Source of the DNA: Flavobacteriales bacterium UBA5869 | GTDB lineage: Bacteria > Bacteroidota > Bacteroidia > Flavobacteriales_D > Crocinitomicaceae | Assembly: GCA_002432565.1 (NCBI GenBank) | Contig: DJFP01000009.1 | Coordinates: forward strand, 1-17,941 | Direction of reading: 5' to 3' | DNA length: 17,941 nt | Shown: piece by piece, positions 11,501 through 16,589 of the stretch | Layout: every line of letters begins with the position of its first letter | How positions within the stretch are numbered: position 1 is the first letter of the stretch | Made by a program: the position numbers and the translations under genes | Notes under the pieces: generated by a model | Seen by the model: only the letters and a program-made list of their open reading frames with translations | Database searches by the model: none | What the model was told of the DNA's origin: nothing

Positions 11501-14065
11501 AATATTAAAACACTGAAGCGCTATGCAGATTCTCCTTCTTCCATGATGGACAATATGACTTATAATCCGGTTTCGATGACCTCGAATCAGTTAAGTTATG
11601 TGACAGAAACTGCTGGAGTAGCAACTTATGATGATATCAGCAATACGCAAAGTTCAGGGAATTATGTGTATGACCGCCTTGGGCAGCTTTCGCAAGACAT
11701 TTCAGAGGGAATTACAAACCAATGGCGTTACGGAGACAAAAAACTGCGTCAAATGACTAAAGGCAGTGATGTCACAGCATTCCTTTACGATCCGTTCGGG
11801 CGCCGCATTGCAAAGATCAACAAACCCAGCGGTACACCTAATAAAGCGCAGTGGTCTTATTCCTATTACGCCAACGAAGCAAACGGTCAGGTGATGTCGG
11901 TTTATGAGATTAAATACTCCACTAATGACGTGTTTCAGAAAGAACTGCATTTGTACGGAGCAGGTCGTTTGGGAATGATCCAGTTCAAGAAATTGGTTTA
12001 CAACCATGGGATTGCACTTCCTCAGGACAATTATTCCACAAATACTCTTGGGAATAAGCGTTATGAATTGACGAACCATTTGGGTAATGTAAATGCAGTA
12101 ATCACGGACCGTAAGGTGTTGAATAGTGGGTATTCTGTCCTATCCCATTATTTCGATTTCGCAAGTACGGGTCACACCGGTTGGACAACAACCGGCTGTT
12201 CGGGAACAACCATTGCACTGGCTTCGGGCAGGTTGCGTTTCACAGCTGGTTCTTCCTGTGCATTTGACAATTATAAAAGTTTCCAGGTAACACCTTTAAG
12301 GCCTTACACGATCAGTTTTGATTTGGACCGCACGGATATTGCCAATATGAATGTGTTGATTTATGCAGGATCAAGCCCATCTTTCGGGGGAGCATCTTTG
12401 ATAACCACAATTACGAATCCGGCAAGCGGGGCAATCAGCTATAGCTTCACACCGTCAGGTACTCAGCAATATGTATTTGTTTATTTCAAGAAGCTCTCTA
12501 CTGAGAATAAGACTTTTTACATCGATAACCTGAAGATCCAGACGGTTGCTACATCACCGTATGCAGCAGTTACAGTTATGACCTCGGATTATTACCCGTT
12601 TGGAATGCAGATGCCACGCCGTCACACGGATGATCCAAGTTACCGCTATGGCTACAACGGCATGGAAAAGGATGCAGAAATGCATGGGGAAGGGAATTCG
12701 TATACTACGGAATTTAGACAATACGATCCGAGACTGGGAAGATGGCTGAGTTTGGATCCGTTGATGATGCAGTTTCCATGGATGAGTCCTTATGTTGCGT
12801 TTGATAATAACCCGATTTATTTTACGGATCCCTTGGGATTAGCTGCGGAGGGGGGACCAGATGGTCCTACTGCTGAAAGTAAAGGACTACCTTCGAATCC
12901 GGAGAACGGTAAAAACTATAAAACTAACGATGGACAATGGTACAGATATGACAATGGCTGGTCTGCAACAATGGGGGATGAACCAGCTAGAAAAGCAAAT
13001 GTGTGGGTTGCTAAAGATTATCAACTAGTTTCTCATCAGAGCGATAATACAACAGTCACTTTACCTAGAGAACTTACCATGACTCTGGAAGAAAGGGATG
13101 AAAGGGCTGCTAGCTGGAAAGCGAGAGAGGTTACGATGAGAGACGGAAGAGATGATCGTATCAAATTTGCCGAAGACATGGCAAGAAGGTATGACATTGT
13201 TTTGGACAATGCTATACCGGGTTGGGATCTTGCACAGCGTTTGGCCGCAGGAGAAAAAATAAGTGGTACTGATGTATTTGTCGAGGGGATCGGTATTATT
13301 CCTGTTGGAAGACTGTTTACAAGAGGTGGGAAACTTTTTGTAAGAAGCTTAAAAAAGGGTGATGACGCGATGGATATTACCAAAAGAAGTGTTTCTGCCT
13401 GCTTTATCAAAGGAACAAAAATTTCAACCAAAGATGGCTTAAAGAATATTGAGAACATTCAAATTGGAGATACAGTTTGGGCTTTTGATGAGCAAACACA
13501 GACAAATATTTTAAAGCCAGTTATAGATACTATGGTTTTACAATCTGATCACTTACTAAAACTTACTTTTAACAACAACACATTATTTACAACGAACGAC
13601 CATCCCTTCTTTGTAAATGGAAATTGGATTGAAGCGAAAAATCTGAATGTTGGAGATTCGCTGCAGTTATTTAATAATACAAGAACTGTTATTCAGGATA
13701 AAGAAAGAATTGATACATTAGTAACAGTTTACAATCTTGAAGTTGCAGATGCCCATAATTACTATGTAGGTGAAGATCAAATTTTGGTTCATAATAAACC
13801 AAAACCAAAAAGGAAGATACCTACAAATGTTGGCCCTGGAAAAGCTATGCAAAAAGATTTAAAAGCTGTTAAATCTGGAGATATTAAATCACACGATATT
13901 TATGAGGGAAGAGAGAATCCTAGTTGGGCTGGAGCAGAAGAATTTGTAACACCAAATAGTCCGGTAGGCTCCCATTGGCGAATTCTAAAACAAAACATGC
14001 CTGATGGGACCGTCAGATATGGTTGGACAAAATCGAGTAATTATCAAGTAATAAAAGAATTTTAA
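5594..14065 (+). CDS. RHS polymorphic toxin with HINT domain and C-terminal toxin tip
   Basis: The protein has 2823 residues. The start at 5594 gives a Sec signal peptide (hydrophobic core about 14-30, cleavage probably after LKA); Met13 at 5630 would give a shorter one. Next come an FN3-like region (about 197-296) and a DUF6443-like segment (about 306-380, IGYMDGIGRGRQV). Residues 603-1469 contain 41 cysteines. About ten YD repeats start near 1490 (FYYDQAGN, YEYNSYDQVV, ITYDRNGNIK, FLYDPFGRRI). LTNHLGNV lies at 2159-2166, a jelly roll at about 2175-2325, and the RHS core from DYYPFGM (2332) through YDPRLGRWLSLDP to DPLGL (2412-2416). A linker, a HINT domain (2603-2734) and an 89-residue tip follow. 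RHS proteins form hollow shells around their toxin tip. The signal peptide and the cysteines fit folding in an oxidising compartment. How it crosses the outer membrane is not evident; no T9SS sorting domain is seen. The gene from the linker onward is visibly AT-richer than the shell. Confidence 0.93.
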   Translation: MKTNLNIRGKNLMRFLSLVCMVFVMLIPNYLKASDERSINSSPLTTGSSFWVYDGKYSEMNSNPSSWQTSYTNKQITNIVRLSSAPGLTEDFEVKVNVTIESRTWNATTLSFNASTLTTDLQIAGSTIGIAVINDKQAFVLHDALGMKVTINSITFLSGTTAVSNLSLTSEIITDRQYFINSTAVSGLGHSPSTSALILSASELDLSWDYKSGAEWYELEYVHIDKWGPEDKPTGVNDFSFNYYMNSTRVEVKGNHYVIPKIYDRGYVIYRVRAIGFNGATYSSRFESDWSAPESGNLSTHPAANIILIENDYDPFMNWSFSASFAEEGKRSEAIGYMDGIGRGRQVISSNPATRQVIVNNIYYDEMGRPAVVDLPTPVDQTFMNYIPNFNRANDGLNTSFNYTVFDASSGGCSVVPNAFSTNYGAGKYYSTNNPDKDGANAGIPDAEGFPYFRTVYKDDLLNRVDKQGAAGATLKTHGGKETRYMDLTSDQLELNMLFGSDIGYDEHYQKMAVIDENGQAMVSYTDMAGRTVATYLTGPSPSSLDPLPGNTPSTVTKPLITNGVGNDDGFVSPNMTHTELITESGNYTFRYYFTPEEYSKVCNGNSICLDCVYDFNFKIVDDCGTVFLDHTEQIGGAELDAECTPGNFPMSPMTTYLYGNHGGINGVVYTITKSLSVNMDVIDDYWCYNLDASCIDIPDIFNDLYKDATFTNCIPNEETSLGDGPCAAYAAILLQDMSPGGQYADYTLIGSTYSYTDPLSILNLSSAGSKYNSVTYLDQLGAPITVQNNAGAFVSPATLGVEEFIQKFQDEWAWSLLQLHPEYCYYDDCIKANSAASIAYDEAMLNTNSFTAAFNAGYFTPVPGGSVTTANTGGIFNGVPGSVPTDPFFSGSYAGLASNMNTLMADYIVINGVHYSMWDYAIILGMPCINGDYQDCLTNAIKEGNCSLDYIWAEFRRMYLEAKKNLINENSNRKCPDNCAIGVSGTHASKVRVFPCWSELSANNPNPLPSELDDETEALCNETCSDFADEWLATLSGCDFGGVNITVLRQDLIDLCKSGCSSTNPQGFSTDMSGNGIQSVLAAHGITETDLCTELLIADPGPYQSFESEQNDAYPSLDVCGCDAVMQAREDLQAYLVTNPSPALFTTVEQMLAHNTGISIDELDPILCACDKVKAENDKEWSESSERVQLALSQYGYQIPAALSCGGGNCPDCATVQASITALQDRFDGITLSDSPNYATIVTNYLNGVYNQDYSYFQYLEFFSKCNASTEEPFCTQNPATAELLNMLTLLAYRGQLTSKTPIDLQTNNAVYQFGQIRNFLPDPGLADYTYEVSGNMVKMTFLHTGEKCVINIDNTIGIDFNAILSFDMIVNDSPGCSESATYSLVVTYLDCGQLITATLPINSDCFDFYNCVCDPSGITLCDVSEPIPDKYCYSETLDQLYHTTMNTYNAQVEQEYNEFVQEYALKCSQAFSTENMEYDGYQNNYQYTLFYYDQAGNLVKTVAPEGVVLLLESQNDDINYARNFGNTSIMAPPVRPVQTFETKYEYNSYDQVVSTTNPDQNGATIFFYDYYGRMAASQNPEQALINQYSYVLYDAKGRPIESGQVNRSVPGYGMIPLLDNSYFNADDLGDAFRDWVYSGIRSEMTVTTYDAPLSAGIASKFKSGTQQNLRLRIATVAYYETVPKPVTLTYLQTMYTSAIHYSYDLHGNVIEQLQDVPELAPVQQDVKSTQYDFELISGNVHTVTYQAGEADQFVHTYSYDVVNRLTETSTSPDKYTYSREARYLYYDYGPLARKELGEQKVQAEDYAYTINGWLKLKNGTILNPLNDAGKDGGTGYEAANPGSHLNIPADVTGFTLGYFEGDYKPIGGGLMEAVTAGTAFGTSASNLYNGNIRLSTTAIQNIQESATTPGTYINEVIGASYHYDQLNRLKSMRAYFSSGLDNATTNSWNSATTSNAYSSAITYDRNGNIKTLKRYADSPSSMMDNMTYNPVSMTSNQLSYVTETAGVATYDDISNTQSSGNYVYDRLGQLSQDISEGITNQWRYGDKKLRQMTKGSDVTAFLYDPFGRRIAKINKPSGTPNKAQWSYSYYANEANGQVMSVYEIKYSTNDVFQKELHLYGAGRLGMIQFKKLVYNHGIALPQDNYSTNTLGNKRYELTNHLGNVNAVITDRKVLNSGYSVLSHYFDFASTGHTGWTTTGCSGTTIALASGRLRFTAGSSCAFDNYKSFQVTPLRPYTISFDLDRTDIANMNVLIYAGSSPSFGGASLITTITNPASGAISYSFTPSGTQQYVFVYFKKLSTENKTFYIDNLKIQTVATSPYAAVTVMTSDYYPFGMQMPRRHTDDPSYRYGYNGMEKDAEMHGEGNSYTTEFRQYDPRLGRWLSLDPLMMQFPWMSPYVAFDNNPIYFTDPLGLAAEGGPDGPTAESKGLPSNPENGKNYKTNDGQWYRYDNGWSATMGDEPARKANVWVAKDYQLVSHQSDNTTVTLPRELTMTLEERDERAASWKAREVTMRDGRDDRIKFAEDMARRYDIVLDNAIPGWDLAQRLAAGEKISGTDVFVEGIGIIPVGRLFTRGGKLFVRSLKKGDDAMDITKRSVSACFIKGTKISTKDGLKNIENIQIGDTVWAFDEQTQTNILKPVIDTMVLQSDHLLKLTFNNNTLFTTNDHPFFVNGNWIEAKNLNVGDSLQLFNNTRTVIQDKERIDTLVTVYNLEVADAHNYYVGEDQILVHNKPKPKRKIPTNVGPGKAMQKDLKAVKSGDIKSHDIYEGRENPSWAGAEEFVTPNSPVGSHWRILKQNMPDGTVRYGWTKSSNYQVIKEF
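13400..13795 (+). other. HINT (Hedgehog/intein-type) self-cleaving domain of the RHS toxin
   Basis: Residues 2603-2734 of the RHS protein. The block A nucleophile is Cys2603 in ACFIKGTKIS. Block B is TTNDHPFF, with the conserved histidine. The end is block F/G-like (VYNLEVADAHNYYVGEDQ, then ILVHN), with His-Asn as the last two residues. Asn2734 is followed by Lys rather than Cys, Ser or Thr, so protein splicing is not expected. This matches pretoxin HINT domains, which cleave at their C-terminus to release the toxin. All catalytic positions I can recognise are intact, so the domain is probably active. Confidence 0.9.
13796..14062 (+). other. Toxin tip of the RHS protein, family not recognised
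   Basis: Residues 2735-2823, right after the HINT Asn, where polymorphic toxins carry the effector domain. It starts with a basic linker (KPKPKRK). It contains His2767 in KSHDIYEG, Trp2778, the segment FVTPNSPVGSHWRILKQ with His2794, then MPDG (2802-2805), and ends in YGWTKSSNYQVIKEF. It is small, polar and basic with no hydrophobic helix, which argues against pore formation and is compatible with a nuclease. That activity is a guess from composition and two candidate histidines. I do not recognise a named toxin family. The segment 2784-2805 has a diverged relative just downstream of the immunity gene, showing that it is a circulating domain. Confidence 0.7.
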
Positions 14066-14076
14066 TATTAAATAAA

Positions 14077-14787
14077 ATGTTAAGTATTCATTTGAAAAAA
14101 GGAAATAGAATTATTTGTAAAGCAGAATTAATTCAGATTGAACCAAGTGCGTATAATCAGGGTTTAAGTATCATTCGTTTAAAACACAAAGACTTATTTA
14201 AATGTGATAAAAATCTGGAAGAAAAGTTAATTATCGATATTTTAATTAACACCCAGAAACATGGAATGGTAATCTATATGAAGGGAATAATTTATCCCAA
14301 AACTTTGACAGAGAATAATAGCTACTTAGAAATAATTGGAGAATTTATTGTTTCAGATGATTATAATCCTTATAATCAAGAACTGATAAACCACATACAT
14401 ACGTATTGGAAAGACAATCCTGTTAGTCTCATTGATCGTTCAGATTTTAGTGAAAAAGACTTCTGTTTATATTTAGACACGTTGGCTATATTTAATAATT
14501 TCCCTGAGCGACTTCAATTGAAATCGAGCTATGTCTTTAACAATGCGATAGTAAACAAGTGTGATTTATTTATTCAACTCGGAGAGTTATTCGCGGGTCA
14601 ACAAATCTACTTTTGCCATGGTCTTGACGTATTGGAAAAAAGTTTACGTTACCACTTTGAATCTCTTAACTCAAAAATCCCTTTTGAACTAAAAAACAAA
14701 AATTTAATAATTGAAAAAGTTGGTAAAGATTATTTTGAAACGATGCTTGAAATAATGGACCCGTTTTTTGATCTTAAATTAAATTAG
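14077..14787 (+). CDS. Probable cognate immunity protein
   Basis: A 236-residue protein starting 11 bases after the RHS toxin stop codon. It has no signal peptide and no membrane helix, so it is expected in the cytoplasm. In polymorphic-toxin loci this position nearly always holds the immunity gene, which binds and blocks the toxin tip; here that is inferred from position. I do not recognise a known immunity fold such as SUKH. It looks alpha/beta: the first 95 residues are strand-rich, with IRLKHKDLF and IIYPKTLTENNSYLEIIGEF, and the second half is more helical, with LCLYLDTL-like stretches and an acidic, aromatic end (FETMLEIMDPFFDLKLN). It is strongly AT-rich compared with the RHS shell, as expected for an exchangeable cassette. 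Its TAG stop directly abuts a second toxin-tip fragment, so the end of the gene lies at a recombination junction. Confidence 0.75.
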   Translation: MLSIHLKKGNRIICKAELIQIEPSAYNQGLSIIRLKHKDLFKCDKNLEEKLIIDILINTQKHGMVIYMKGIIYPKTLTENNSYLEIIGEFIVSDDYNPYNQELINHIHTYWKDNPVSLIDRSDFSEKDFCLYLDTLAIFNNFPERLQLKSSYVFNNAIVNKCDLFIQLGELFAGQQIYFCHGLDVLEKSLRYHFESLNSKIPFELKNKNLIIEKVGKDYFETMLEIMDPFFDLKLN

Positions 14788-14885
14788 TTTGTAACTCCGA
14801 GTCCTGTTAGGTCGCATTGGAGAATTTTACAACAATCAATGCCAGATGGTTCTTATTATTTCATAACATTACGGATTATCACTAA
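14788..14885 (+). pseudogene. Orphan toxin-tip fragment, homologous to the live RHS toxin tip
   Basis: Read from 14788, the sequence gives FVTPSPVRSHWRILQQSMPD followed by G. It aligns with residues 2784-2805 of the RHS toxin (bases 13943-14008) with one codon missing. 18 of 21 aligned residues and 48 of 63 bases are identical, and most of the base differences are in third codon positions. It has no start codon of its own and begins exactly at the immunity stop codon. After SYY the homologous reading appears to shift by one base. In the shifted frame it continues as FHNITDYH and ends at a TAA (14883-14885) that overlaps the next ATG. It is best read as the 3' end of an older or alternative toxin tip left behind when the present tip and immunity gene were inserted. 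Confidence 0.75.
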
Positions 14886-14960
14886 TGAAATTAAACATAC
14901 AAAACAATATAGATTCCTGGTTGGATTTTTTTGATGATTAACCTGAAGACAGGGACTTTA
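14885..14960 (+). pseudogene. Truncated start of a second putative immunity gene
   Basis: The ATG at 14885 shares one base with the TAA that ends the shifted orphan tip (TAATG), a typical toxin-immunity junction. It encodes MKLNIQNNIDSWLDFFDD, then a TAA (14939-14941). The same frame continues after that TAA as PEDRDF up to the IS1 left end at 14961. The acidic and aromatic character and the position suggest the first 25 or so codons of an immunity gene, stopped by a nonsense mutation and cut by the insertion. It is unlike the start of the intact immunity protein. This is inference from position and reading frame; the fragment is too short to identify. Confidence 0.45.
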
Positions 14961-14985
14961 GGTAGTGTACCAAACTGTCACCTGA
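14961..14985 (+). repeat. Putative IS1 left terminal inverted repeat
   Basis: This 25-base stretch starts GGTAGTGTACC and ends TGTCACCTGA. It has IS1-like end spacing and lies 170 bases upstream of the preferred transposase start codon. Its inverted partner was not found to the right of the transposase. An imperfect direct copy lies at 15117-15141. Confidence 0.5.
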
Positions 14986-15049
14986 ACTAAAATGGAATAC
15001 TTAAACAATTGATTTTCAGTTATTATTTTCTAAATCAAAGGATTTATTT

Positions 15050-15083
15050 GATGAAAGGTTATCTGTCAAGATAACCTTTCATC
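15050..15083. terminator. Perfect 15-bp hairpin inside the IS leader
   Basis: GATGAAAGGTTATCT (15050-15064) and AGATAACCTTTCATC (15069-15083) are exact reverse complements separated by a GTCA loop. No run of T follows on either strand: GTTTAAAAC comes after it on plus, and CAAATAAATCC on minus. It is therefore not a textbook intrinsic terminator. It lies 47 bases before the preferred transposase start, a position where IS elements often carry structures that block transcription or translation entering from outside. That role is inferred; the structure itself is certain. Confidence 0.5.
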
Positions 15084-15116
15084 GTTTAAAACAACCTTAA
15101 ACTTAATAATTGCGTT

Positions 15117-15141
15117 GTAGGTGTATTAAAATGTCACCTGA
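15117..15141 (+). repeat. Imperfect internal copy of the IS left end at the transposase start
   Basis: In ungapped alignment with 14961-14985, 19 of 25 bases agree, including the last ten (TGTCACCTGA) exactly. The copy spans the ATG at 15131. It could be a transposase-binding operator for autoregulation, a trace of a nested element end, or chance within coding DNA. Confidence 0.35.
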
Positions 15142-15786
15142 TATGCAATGCCACTATTGTCAAAATACCTGTATCAAGAAAGGTTGGAGTAAGAATACTC
15201 AAAAACATCAATGTAAAACATGTTTTAAATATCAGCGGGAGCAATGGGTTTATCAATCCTACAGGGTAACTGATAGGCAAATTATTCAACTTACAAAGGA
15301 AGGTTGTGGAATACGAAGTACTGCCAGAATTCTGGAATTTTCTTCAACAACGATTATTCGTCGAATTCTGAGAATCGCAAGTAATTTGAAGAGAAAGACT
15401 CCTATATCATTCGGACAAACCTACCAGGTAGACGAGTTATTCACATACATTGGAAACAAAACAACCGCATTTGTATTGCTTACTCCTTGAATGCTAAAAC
15501 AAAAGAGGTTATTGATTTAGTAGTTGGAAGGAGAAACAAAACCAACCTGGAAAGGATTATTTCAACCTTACTTCTATCCGATTCAAAGCAAATTGTGACT
15601 GATAAGCTGAACATTTACAAAGAGCTGGTTCCAAAAAAGATCCACTCAACCAAAAACCGGGGAATAAATCATATTGAGCGCGAAAATCTCAATCTGAGAA
15701 CGCATCTCAAACGCCTGAATCGCAGAACGATCTGTTATTCTAAATCTGCAGCAATGCTTTTTGTGAAAATCTATTTTTGGGGATGA
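15131..15786 (+). pseudogene. IS1-family transposase, broken by a frameshift
   Basis: The first part (15131-15490) has an InsA zinc ribbon (CHYC, then CKTC), a helix-turn-helix region (RQIIQLTKEGCGIRSTARIL, resembling IS1 MNGVGCRATARIM) and the first catalytic Asp in QVDELFTYIGNK. It then runs to a TGA. The second part, one frame back, continues the homology as NRICIAYSLNAKTKEVIDLV and then GRRNKTNLERI. It carries the second Asp (VTDKLNIY) and the catalytic Glu in the IS1 hallmark ERENLNLRTHLKRLNRR, and ends YFWG. All three DDE residues exist but in different frames. The break falls in an A/C-rich run at about 15458-15466 and fits loss of one base. The start is ATG 15131 or ATG 15143; the TTG further upstream at 15110 is less likely. 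Confidence 0.85.
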
Positions 15787-15923
15787 AATGCCAAATGGGA
15801 TTCCTAAATGGTCCCAAGAGTAATTTCCGGATTGATTAACCATTTATTGGAACAGATAGAATACGAGTTAACGACCAGCAACTAATCCTTTTCAATAAGT
15901 ATATTTCAGAGTTCTTTCCACTT
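15787..15923 (+). other. Intergenic remnant with short coding scraps
   Basis: No complete gene is seen here. One frame reads DEMPNGIPKWSQE and stops at 15823. Another reads, from an ATG at 15808, MVPRVISGLINHLLEQIEYE and then LTTSN, stopping at 15885. Either could be the 3' end of a gene cut by the IS or by an adjacent deletion, for example a toxin tip or an immunity gene, but neither is long enough to identify. No IS right end and no terminator hairpin was found. Confidence 0.3.
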
Positions 15924-16589
15924 TTACTTCTCAAACCACCGCTTTCCCATGGTATAATAGATACTGATGGAACCCAAGTCTGAAAAAGTTCTTACAGGGT
16001 ACTTGGTACCATTGCTTAATTCCCGGTCAAAATGAAGCTCGGTGAGGTATCCGTAAATACCGATCCTGCAATAATCCATACCGAATTCCACACCGAAAAC
16101 AGGCGTGTTGTAATTGTATTCACTCCGTACCATGCGGTAACCGCCTAATACGGATACATGCAATAAGTCCCATAATTTACAGCGTACATAAAGCAATCCA
16201 CTGAGATCCATTGCCAGCGAACTGATTTGCTTTTTGGCTTCTATTGCACTCCAGTTAACATGCTCGTTACTTCTCAATATCCCGATTCCGAATTTGGGTT
16301 CAACCCCAAAACTCACCCGGCCTGCCTTTGCAAACGGAACGGATATACCGATCTGTCCCATGAATGTATTGCAGGTATAGGACTTGTCTTCGGTGCTGAA
16401 ATTGTTGCTATAGATAACCTGATCTTCATTCCAGGATTGGTTGTAATACCCCCATGTAGGAGGAATCATTTCGTTGGTTTTCAGGGTTACACGCCCCAGG
16501 TTTGCTCCAAAAAGAATCCGAAACTGATCATCTTGTGAAAAGCTGTTGACTGACAATAGCACCAGCATTATCAAAATTGTAATTCTCAT
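15924..16589 (-). CDS. Small secreted outer-membrane-barrel-like protein, unknown function
   Basis: A 221-residue protein with a clear Sec signal peptide (MRITILIMLVLLSVNSFSQ, cleavage near SFS/QDD). The rest shows alternating hydrophobic strands rich in Gly and aromatics (FRILFGANLGRVTLKT, RVSFGVEPKFGIGILRS, LHVSVLGGYRMVRSEY, FGVEFGMDYCRIGIYGYLTE, SISIYYTM), as in small outer-membrane beta-barrels. It ends in charged and aromatic residues (GKRWFEK) rather than a canonical terminal Phe. Its ATG overlaps the stop of the upstream lipoprotein gene in an ATGA arrangement, implying translational coupling, so the two products may act together at the cell surface. I do not recognise a named family. 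Nothing connects it to the toxin operon, which faces it from the other strand. Confidence 0.75.
   Translation of the reverse strand: MRITILIMLVLLSVNSFSQDDQFRILFGANLGRVTLKTNEMIPPTWGYYNQSWNEDQVIYSNNFSTEDKSYTCNTFMGQIGISVPFAKAGRVSFGVEPKFGIGILRSNEHVNWSAIEAKKQISSLAMDLSGLLYVRCKLWDLLHVSVLGGYRMVRSEYNYNTPVFGVEFGMDYCRIGIYGYLTELHFDRELSNGTKYPVRTFSDLGSISIYYTMGKRWFEK

Larger units (their letters stand above)
14961..15786 (+). mobile_element. IS1-family insertion sequence, decayed
   Basis: The left boundary is placed at GGTAGTGTACCAAACTGTCA, which resembles the classical IS1 end (GGTGATGCTGCCAACTTACT) in its GGT, TG, CCAA-CT and CTGA positions. The element holds an InsA/InsB-type transposase read in the same direction as the toxin operon. 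The transposase ends at 15786. In IS1 elements the right inverted repeat should lie within a few tens of bases after the stop, but no reverse complement of the left end is visible in 15787-15923. No target-site duplication was found either. The element is therefore right-truncated or its right end has decayed, and together with the frameshifted transposase this suggests it cannot move by itself. The right limit given is the transposase stop, not a proven end. Confidence 0.7.

Noticed and set aside
13036..13458. 140-codon minus-strand frame opposite the pretoxin linker and HINT start
   Set aside because: The plus strand here encodes the HINT start and a conserved pretoxin linker, and the antisense translation has no recognisable feature.
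15440..15495. Programmed frameshift in the transposase
   Set aside because: The frame change is not at the usual IS1 site and no X XXY YYZ heptamer is in phase; a one-base loss in an A/C-rich run explains it better.
16227..16538. Plus-strand frame opposite the barrel-like gene
   Set aside because: The minus-strand product has a signal peptide and is coupled to its neighbour; the opposite frame has neither.
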